Part shown: positions 58,577 through 64,000 of the stretch, piece after piece
How the letters are laid out: every line of letters begins with the position of its first letter
Numbering within the stretch: the stretch's first letter is position 1
Assembly: GCA_964523885.1 (NCBI GenBank)
Contig: CAZFYX010000107.1
Location: 1 to 64,000, forward strand
From: SHXO01 sp964523885
GTDB taxonomy: Bacteria; Pseudomonadota; Gammaproteobacteria; Burkholderiales; SHXO01
Direction of reading: 5' to 3'
Length of the DNA stretch: 64,000 nt
Program-made: the position numbers and the translations under genes
The notes under the pieces: model-generated
The model's input: only the letters and a program-made list of their open reading frames with translations
Database searches by the model: none
Told to the model about the DNA's origin: nothing

Positions 58577-59440
58577 ATGGCACAACGATCGACCCTCGTG
58601 CAGCACCTCGCTGCGCTCCTCCTCGGCCTGTCCGTGCTCGCCGCCCCCGTGCTGGCGCAGGACAAGCCCGCAGCGCCCACGCCGGCCCCCGGCACCGCAC
58701 CGGCCGATCCGGAGGCGAAGAAGCCGCCGAGCCGGTACAAGGACCGCGTCTACCTCAAGGACCTCGAAGGCACCTGGATCGCACGCGACTACGTGGAGCG
58801 CCTGCGCGCCTCGCGCGCGCCGCATGCCACCGCGCGGCAGGCGACCGGCATCGCCATCAAGATCCAGCGCGAGGGACGCAGCTGGCCGATCCTGATCACC
58901 AACTTCCAGCGCGCGGTGCTGATGGCCATCATCGACGTGCAGCCGCTGGAGAAGGCGGGCAACTACCGCCTGGCGCTGGCCAAGGAAGACCGCGCCGGCC
59001 TCAGCGCCGATGAGCTGACCTTCATGCCCTTCCGCGGCGAGCGTGATGCCGATGGCGTGTTCAAGACCCTGTCGATCGCCGAGCCGAACTTCGCCCGCAA
59101 GCGCTACCTGACCTACCTGCGCCTGAGCGACCCGATCGACACCTTCGTCAACCGCCTGGTCATCGCCGGCAAGTACGCGGATGCCGAGGGCAATGCCTAC
59201 GAGTTCACCGAGGGCGGCGACGCCATCCTGCCCGACCGAAGGTTCATCTACGAGGTCTCGCTCGACCCGGCCACGGCCCGCTGCGAGATGCTGCAGAGCC
59301 ATCGCGAGCGCGAGGCGGAGGGCAAGGAGCGCATCGGCTTCGCCTGGAAGGGGGCCGAGCTGCAGCTGTTCAAGGTGACCGGCATGAAGGCGCCCTACGC
59401 CTGCGAGGCCAGGCCCTTCGCGGTGCTCACCCGGCAGTAG
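58577..59440 (+). CDS. Secreted hypothetical protein
   Basis: 287 aa. Signal peptide ending near VLAQ (about residue 28), an Ala/Pro-rich spacer (32-50), then a globular domain with LKDLEGTWIARDYVERLR, GRSWPILITNF, YLTYLRLSDPIDTFVNRLVIAG, and a final SHRERE...LFKVTG part. Two late Cys (CEMLQ, ACEA) could form a disulfide. No family recognised; soluble periplasmic or lipid-free. Confidence 0.72.
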   Translation: MAQRSTLVQHLAALLLGLSVLAAPVLAQDKPAAPTPAPGTAPADPEAKKPPSRYKDRVYLKDLEGTWIARDYVERLRASRAPHATARQATGIAIKIQREGRSWPILITNFQRAVLMAIIDVQPLEKAGNYRLALAKEDRAGLSADELTFMPFRGERDADGVFKTLSIAEPNFARKRYLTYLRLSDPIDTFVNRLVIAGKYADAEGNAYEFTEGGDAILPDRRFIYEVSLDPATARCEMLQSHREREAEGKERIGFAWKGAELQLFKVTGMKAPYACEARPFAVLTRQ

Positions 59441-59471
59441 CAACCCCAACACAAGAAGGGAGGAGAGGAAG

Positions 59472-59936
59472 ATGAGGATCGGCTTCATTCATGTCGTGCT
59501 GGCGTCCCTGTGCGGCGCATTGGTCTGCGGACCGGCCGCGGCGCAGAGCTGCATCGGTACCATCACCGAGGAGGAGACCACCGCCGCCGAGGATGCGCGC
59601 TACGCCGCGCAGACCGCGAACAACTTCGATGCCATGCAGAAGCTGTTCGGCGAGGATCTCGTCTACATCCATTCCAGCGCGGTGGTCGACAACAAGACCA
59701 CCTACATCGAGTCGATGAGCTCGGGCACCGTCAAGTACCGCATCATGCGTCGCAGCGACGTGAAGGTGCGCACCTTCGGCTGCCTGGCGATGATCACCGG
59801 CAACGCCGACTTCGACGTCACGGTGAAGGGCCAGGAGCTGTCGGTACAGCTGCGCTTCACCAGCACCTGGGCCAAGCGCGACGGCGGCCTGCAGTTCGTG
59901 TCCTGGCAGGCCACGCGGGTACCGGCCAAGCAGTAG
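59472..59936 (+). CDS. Secreted NTF2-like (SnoaL/DUF4440-type) protein
   Basis: 154 aa. Signal peptide ending AAAQ (about 25), then a small cone-shaped fold: EDARYAAQTANNFDAMQKLFGEDLVYIHSSA, TTYIESMSSG and STWAKRDGGLQFVSWQATRV. Proteins of this type bind or isomerise small molecules, but catalytic residues are not evident. GGGAGGAGAG lies before the ATG. Confidence 0.82.
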   Translation: MRIGFIHVVLASLCGALVCGPAAAQSCIGTITEEETTAAEDARYAAQTANNFDAMQKLFGEDLVYIHSSAVVDNKTTYIESMSSGTVKYRIMRRSDVKVRTFGCLAMITGNADFDVTVKGQELSVQLRFTSTWAKRDGGLQFVSWQATRVPAKQ

Positions 59937-59981
59937 GTGCAGCATCACCCTTCCGCCGGCAGGGCGGCGGGGCGCTTTGGT

Positions 59982-60070
59982 CGCAAAGGCGCAAGGACGC
60001 AAGGAGCAGCCGCAAAGGACCACACCGCGCGAAGGAGGTGGGTTCTTTGCGCCAACTTTGCGCCTTTGCG
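59982..60070. repeat. Inverted repeat of CGCAAAGG units, 13-bp perfect core
   Basis: CGCAAAGGCGCAA (59982..59994) and its exact complement (60058..60070), each arm with further CGCAAGG-like units. It lies in the 275-base gap before mgtE; the rest of the gap shows no gene. Confidence 0.82.
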
Positions 60071-60211
60071 GTGAGCTTCTCGTGCCGACGCCCCCGGGAC
60101 GAGGCCGGACCACGCGCGAGTTAGACGGCCCGCACCCCCGCGGCTAGAATCTTGCTTTCCGGCCGTCACGGCCCGGCCGGTGCCCTTCGCTCCCCGGCCC
60201 GCTCTCAACCC

Positions 60212-61654
60212 ATGTCCGAAGTCCGCGAAACCTCCGCGCCCGAGAGCGTCCAGGAGCATCTCCACGAGATCCAGGCGCTGCTCGAGAAGCAGCGCCTGGT
60301 CGAGAATCTCGTGCACAAGCAGGAGATGCCGCGGCACGAGCTGGTCGAGTCGCTGGTCCACAAGCAGCACGTGGCCGAGCTGCAGAAGAAGCTCGACTCG
60401 CTGCACTCGGCCGACATCGCCTACATCCTCGAGGCGCTGCCGCTGGACGAGCGCCTGGCGGTGTGGGACCTGGTCAAGGCCGACCGCGACGGCGAGATCC
60501 TGCTGGAGGTGTCCGAGCCGGTCCGCGAGACCCTCATCGCGGACATGGAGCGCTCCGAGCTGGTCCGAGCCGCGGAGCAGCTCGACGCGGACGAGCTCGC
60601 CGACCTTGCCCCCGACCTGCCTGACGAGGTCGTCCAGGACGTCTTCCGGCGCCTGCCTGCCGAGGAGCGCGAGCAGCTGCGCTCGGCCATGTCCTATGCC
60701 GAGGACTCGGTCGGCGCGCTCATGGACTTCGACCTCGTCACCATCCGCGAGGATGTGACGCTCGAGGTGGTGCTGCGCTACCTGCGCCGCCTCGACGAGC
60801 TTCCCGACCACACCGACCAGATCTTCGTGGTCGACCGGCGCGAGAACCTCAAGGGCGTGCTGCCGGTCAACACGCTGCTGGTCAACGACCCCGAGATCCC
60901 GGTGAGCGAGGTCATGAAGACCGACATGCTCACCCTCACCCCGGCCGACAACGCCTCCGAGGCCGCCCAGGCGTTCGAGCGCTACGACCTGGTGACCGCG
61001 CCGGTGGTGGACGAGAACGGCAGGCTGGTCGGACGGGTCAGCGTGGACGCCATCGTGGACTTCATCCGCGAGGCGGCCGAGAGCGAGCGCCTGAACCTCG
61101 GCGGCCTGCGCGAGGAGGAGGACATCTTCTCCTCGGTCTGGGCGAGCGCGCGCAACCGCTGGACCTGGCTCGCCATCAACCTGGTCACCGCGTTCGTGGC
61201 CTCGCGGGTGATCGGCGTGTTCGAGGGCACGATCGAGAAGCTGGTCGCGCTCGCGGCGCTGATGCCGATCGTCGCGGGCATCGGCGGCAATTCCGGCAAC
61301 CAGACCATCACCATGATCGTCCGCGCGCTGGCGCTGGGGCAGATCAGCCAGCAGGGGGCGCGCAAGCTGGTGATCAAGGAGATCGCGATCGCCCTGCTGA
61401 ACGGCGTGGTCTGGGGCGGGATCATCGGGGTGTTCGCCATGCTCCTGTACCACAGCGTTCCGCTGGGCCTGGTGATGACGGCGGCGATGACGCTCAACCT
61501 GCTGGTGGCCGCCCTGTTCGGCGTGTTCATCCCGATGCTCATGCTCAAGCTGGACCGGGATCCCGCGGTCGGGTCCAGCGTCCTGATCACCGCCATCACG
61601 GACAGCGGCGGCTTTTTCATCTTCCTCGGCCTGGCGACCCTGTTCCTGCTGTAG
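60212..61654 (+). CDS. mgtE: Magnesium transporter MgtE
   Basis: 480 aa. Cytoplasmic superhelical N-domain (ADIAYILEALPLDERLAVWDLV), two CBS domains with QIFVVDRRENLKGVLPVN and VVDENGRLVGRVSVDAIVD, a plug helix, then five membrane helices with GIGGNSGNQTITMIVRALALG (selectivity region) and ITDSGGFFIFLGLA. A Mg2+-gated channel. ATG 60212 is a normal family start. Confidence 0.94.
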   Translation: MSEVRETSAPESVQEHLHEIQALLEKQRLVENLVHKQEMPRHELVESLVHKQHVAELQKKLDSLHSADIAYILEALPLDERLAVWDLVKADRDGEILLEVSEPVRETLIADMERSELVRAAEQLDADELADLAPDLPDEVVQDVFRRLPAEEREQLRSAMSYAEDSVGALMDFDLVTIREDVTLEVVLRYLRRLDELPDHTDQIFVVDRRENLKGVLPVNTLLVNDPEIPVSEVMKTDMLTLTPADNASEAAQAFERYDLVTAPVVDENGRLVGRVSVDAIVDFIREAAESERLNLGGLREEEDIFSSVWASARNRWTWLAINLVTAFVASRVIGVFEGTIEKLVALAALMPIVAGIGGNSGNQTITMIVRALALGQISQQGARKLVIKEIAIALLNGVVWGGIIGVFAMLLYHSVPLGLVMTAAMTLNLLVAALFGVFIPMLMLKLDRDPAVGSSVLITAITDSGGFFIFLGLATLFLL

Positions 61655-61787
61655 GGCGTGCACCGAACCGCCCGCACGCCGCACGGGTCGAATGCGGGAA
61701 CGGCCGCGCATCCGTTTGCCGCCGCGGCCCGTAGATGGGTGTGCAAGGCGGGTTGTTCCGCCGCAACGAATCGCAGAAGGAGCCAAC

Positions 61788-62741
61788 ATGCTGATCCGAC
61801 CCAGGCCCGACGTCATCCCATCGGAGATCACGCCGCCCGGGCTGTACCTGCGCCGGCGGCAGTTCATCCAGGCCGGCATGGCGATGGCCGCGGCGACCGG
61901 ACTGGCCGCGGCTGGACTGCTGTGCAGCGGGCCCGCGCGTGCGGCGGCCAGGCTTGCCGGCGTCCGCAAGAGCCCCCTGAGCACGGCCGACGAGCAGACC
62001 TCCTACAAGGACGTCACGACCTACAACAACTACTACGAGTTCGGTACCGACAAGGACGAGCCGGCCGAGAACGCGGGCTCGCTGAAGACCCGGCCCTGGA
62101 CCGTGGCGGTCGAGGGCGAGGTGAAGAGGCCGCGCACCTTCGACATCGACGAGCTGCTGAAGCTGGCACCGCTGGAGGAGCGCGTCTACCGCATGCGCTG
62201 CGTCGAAGGCTGGTCGATGGTCATCCCCTGGGTGGGCTACTCGATGAGCGAGCTGATCAAGCGGGTGGAGCCGACCGGCAACGCGAAGTACGTGGAGTTC
62301 ATCACGCTCAACGATCCGCGCCAGATGCCCGGCGTGAAGCTGCCCATCCTGCAGTGGCCCTACACCGAGGGGCTGCGCATGGACGAGGCCATGCATCCGC
62401 TGACCCTGCTCTGCCTGGGGTTGTACGGCGAGGTGCTGCCCAACCAGAACGGGGCGCCGGTGCGCATGGTCGTGCCATGGAAGTACGGCTTCAAGAGCGG
62501 CAAGTCGATCGTGAAGATCCGTTTCACCGAGAAGCAGCCGCAGACCACCTGGAACCTCGCCAACCCAGGCGAGTACGGCTTCTACTCGAACGTCAACCCG
62601 CAGGTGGATCATCCGCGCTGGAGCCAGGCCAGGGAGCGCCGCATCGGCGAGTTCGGCAAGCGCCCCACGCTGATGTTCAACGGCTATGCCGACCAGGTCG
62701 CATCGCTGTATGCGGGGATGGATCTGAAGAAGAACTACTGA
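61788..62741 (+). CDS. msrP: Protein-methionine-sulfoxide reductase catalytic subunit MsrP
   Basis: 317 aa. Periplasmic molybdopterin enzyme repairing oxidised methionine. Seen: Tat signal (RRRQF at 22-26), molybdenum-ligand Cys138 in RMRCVEGWSM, PWVGYSM, and C-terminal GEYGFYSNVNPQVDHPRW. AAGGAG lies just before ATG 61788. Followed by its heme partner msrQ after a REP element. Confidence 0.94.
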   Translation: MLIRPRPDVIPSEITPPGLYLRRRQFIQAGMAMAAATGLAAAGLLCSGPARAAARLAGVRKSPLSTADEQTSYKDVTTYNNYYEFGTDKDEPAENAGSLKTRPWTVAVEGEVKRPRTFDIDELLKLAPLEERVYRMRCVEGWSMVIPWVGYSMSELIKRVEPTGNAKYVEFITLNDPRQMPGVKLPILQWPYTEGLRMDEAMHPLTLLCLGLYGEVLPNQNGAPVRMVVPWKYGFKSGKSIVKIRFTEKQPQTTWNLANPGEYGFYSNVNPQVDHPRWSQARERRIGEFGKRPTLMFNGYADQVASLYAGMDLKKNY

Positions 62742-62748
62742 GCCGGCG

Positions 62749-62787
62749 TGCTCCCTCTCCCGTTGCGGGAGAGGGCCGGGGTGAGGG
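62749..62787. repeat. REP-like hairpin between msrP and msrQ
   Basis: TCCCTCTCCCGTTGCGGGAG then AGGGCCGGGGTGAGGG: one unit of the same REP family as in the 34.9-35.3 kb array. It sits inside the msrP-msrQ operon and ends 10 bases before the msrQ start. Confidence 0.78.
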
Positions 62788-62796
62788 GGGATCGCC

Positions 62797-63447
62797 GTGG
62801 CGCAACTGAGCGCAACCCAGCTGAAGTGGATCAAGGCCGCGACCTTCGTCGCCTGCCTGGCTCCGCTCGCGCTGCTGGTCTGGCGCGGCCTGCATCACGG
62901 CCTGGGCGCGAACCCCATCGAGTACATCACCCGCTCAACCGGCTGGTGGACGCTCGCGTTCCTGCTCATCACGCTCACGGTGACGCCGCTGCGCCGGCTC
63001 ACGAATCTCAACTGGCTGCTGCGGCTGCGCCGCATGCTCGGCCTGTATGCGTTCTTCTACGCCAGCCTCCACTTCACCACGTACTTCTGGCTCGACCAGT
63101 TCTTCGACTTCCCGGCGATCCTGAAGGACATCGCCAAGCGGCCATTCATCACCGTCGGCTTCACCGCGTTCGTGCTGCTGGTGCCGCTCGCCGCGACCTC
63201 GACCAACACCATGGTGAAGCGACTCGGCGCACAGCGCTGGCAGCGCCTGCACCGGCTGGTCTATGTGATCGCGACCCTGGGCGTCGTGCACTTCTGGTGG
63301 CTGGTGAAGAAGGACGTCACCGAGCCCGTGACCTTCGCGGTGCTGCTCGCCGTGCTGCTCGGCGCACGCCTGGCGTGGCGTGCACGCCGGCCCTCCGTGG
63401 CCGCGGCCGGCGCAGACCGCGTCCGCGCGCCCGCGGCATCGAGATAG
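62797..63447 (+). CDS. msrQ: MsrQ heme-binding membrane subunit
   Basis: 216 aa, six membrane helices. Ferric-reductase-like protein passing quinone electrons to MsrP. Seen: heme histidines in FYASLHFTTYFWLDQ and in QRLHRLVYVIATLGVVHFWWL, and RRMLGLYAF. Start GTG 62797. Confidence 0.92.
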   Translation: MAQLSATQLKWIKAATFVACLAPLALLVWRGLHHGLGANPIEYITRSTGWWTLAFLLITLTVTPLRRLTNLNWLLRLRRMLGLYAFFYASLHFTTYFWLDQFFDFPAILKDIAKRPFITVGFTAFVLLVPLAATSTNTMVKRLGAQRWQRLHRLVYVIATLGVVHFWWLVKKDVTEPVTFAVLLAVLLGARLAWRARRPSVAAAGADRVRAPAASR

Positions 63448-63483
63448 CAAGATCCTCCAATTCCCGGTCCGGGGCCGGGTGCT

Positions 63484-64000
63484 ATGCTGGCCTCCATGGG
63501 AGCCCGGGGCTTCACCCTCTTCGACACGGCTATCGGCCGCTGCGGCATCGCCTGGGGCGAGCGGGGCGTGCTGGCCGTGCAGCTGCCCGGAGCACGCGAT
63601 GCCGAGACCCGCGCACGCCTGCTGGAACGCGCGCCCGGCGCGCAGGAACTGCCACCGTCTCCGGCTGCTTCCCGAGCGATCGATGCGATCGCCACCCTGC
63701 TCGCAGGCGACGATGCCGACCTGGATGCGATCGAGCTCGACATGGAGGGTCTGCCGGACTTCCAGCGGCGCGTCTATGCGGCGGCCCGCGGCATCGGCCC
63801 GGGGCACACGCTGTCCTACGGTGAGGTGGCCGCGCGCCGGGGCACGCCCGGCGCAGCGCGCGCGGTCGGCCAGGCGCTCGGCCGCAACCCCTTCCCGGTG
63901 ATCGTGCCTTGCCACCGCGTGCTGGCAGCCGGCGGCCGCATGGGCGGGTTCTCCGCGAATGGCGGCATCGCCACCAAGCTGCGCATGCTCACCATCGAGG
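63484..64000 (+). CDS. ogt: Methylated-DNA-protein cysteine methyltransferase, 3' partial
   Basis: Open through the window edge, 172 codons visible. Seen: DFQRRVYAAARGIGPGHTLS, YGEVAARRG, and the active-site IVPCHRV with acceptor Cys143, then GGFSANGGIATK. Removes O6-alkyl groups from guanine irreversibly. ATG 63484 or ATG 63496 could be the start. It stands alone after msrQ. Confidence 0.9.
   Translation, partial: MLASMGARGFTLFDTAIGRCGIAWGERGVLAVQLPGARDAETRARLLERAPGAQELPPSPAASRAIDAIATLLAGDDADLDAIELDMEGLPDFQRRVYAAARGIGPGHTLSYGEVAARRGTPGAARAVGQALGRNPFPVIVPCHRVLAAGGRMGGFSANGGIATKLRMLTIE

Overview
The window reads as chromosomal DNA of a high-GC betaproteobacterium (Burkholderiales/Rhodocyclales type). 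This rests on gene content: a leucine/isovalerate catabolic cluster, betaproteobacterial-type GshA, an EIIA(Man)-HPr-EI phosphorelay without a permease, holA-proA, lipoyl-fused dihydrolipoyl dehydrogenase, glnK-amtB and UbiK. No insertion sequence, phage, plasmid, rRNA, tRNA or CRISPR feature was seen. Coding density is high and most neighbouring genes overlap or nearly touch.

Layout. 1-8.1 kb: leucine catabolism (carboxyltransferase subunit cut by the window edge, an acyl-CoA dehydrogenase, an unexpected O-antigen-ligase-like membrane protein, methylglutaconyl-CoA hydratase, biotin-carboxylase subunit, HMG-CoA lyase), then DUF1289, DUF2889 and an SDR. 9.9-17.9 kb: NAD+ synthase; a minus-strand pair made of an unrecognised 589-aa protein and a LarC-C-terminal-like protein; a small unknown gene; a secreted M20 amidohydrolase; VanZ-like, GST and NudC. 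18-27.6 kb (minus strand): lpd, proA, holA, an unknown gene, ptsI-ptsH-EIIA, gshB, gshA.

27.8-43.3 kb (plus strand) is the most distinctive part: what looks like a complete N-methylglutamate route for methylamine. It holds gamma-glutamylmethylamide synthetase (gmaS), the glutamate-synthase-like N-methylglutamate synthase parts (mgsA and a fused mgsB-mgsC), a GltD-like reductase with an extra degenerate FMN-barrel half, the four sarcosine-oxidase-like N-methylglutamate dehydrogenase subunits (mgdA-D), an XRE-cupin regulator, and formate-THF ligase for the C1 unit. The order is unusual (mgdA, mgsA, mgsBC, reductase, mgdB, REP array, mgdC, mgdD, gmaS). A palindrome and a candidate promoter lie in front of mgdA. 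Next come queF and, on the minus strand, glnK-amtB behind two GCAC-N7-GTGC sites 32 bp apart plus a sigma-54-like element, the classic NtrC enhancer layout.

45.7-64 kb: ubiK, cytochrome b561 with two YceI proteins, comM, a VIT1-family transporter, metH with a terminator hairpin in its leader, a PhyH-type oxygenase, an unknown secreted metallopeptidase-like protein, DUF486, an amidase, two secreted proteins of unknown role, mgtE, msrP-msrQ, and a 3'-truncated ogt.

Many intergenic gaps carry one of two repeat types. The first is REP-like hairpins (CTCTCCC..GGGAGAG). The second is long-armed inverted repeats built from short tandem units (GAGGCTA, GTGAAGG, CGCAGAGGA, CGCAAAGG). Several run into gene ends. 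Best candidates for something undescribed: the four-part N-methylglutamate synthase with its fusion and degenerate barrel, the LarC-like/589-aa pair, the metH leader, and the long-armed repeat class.
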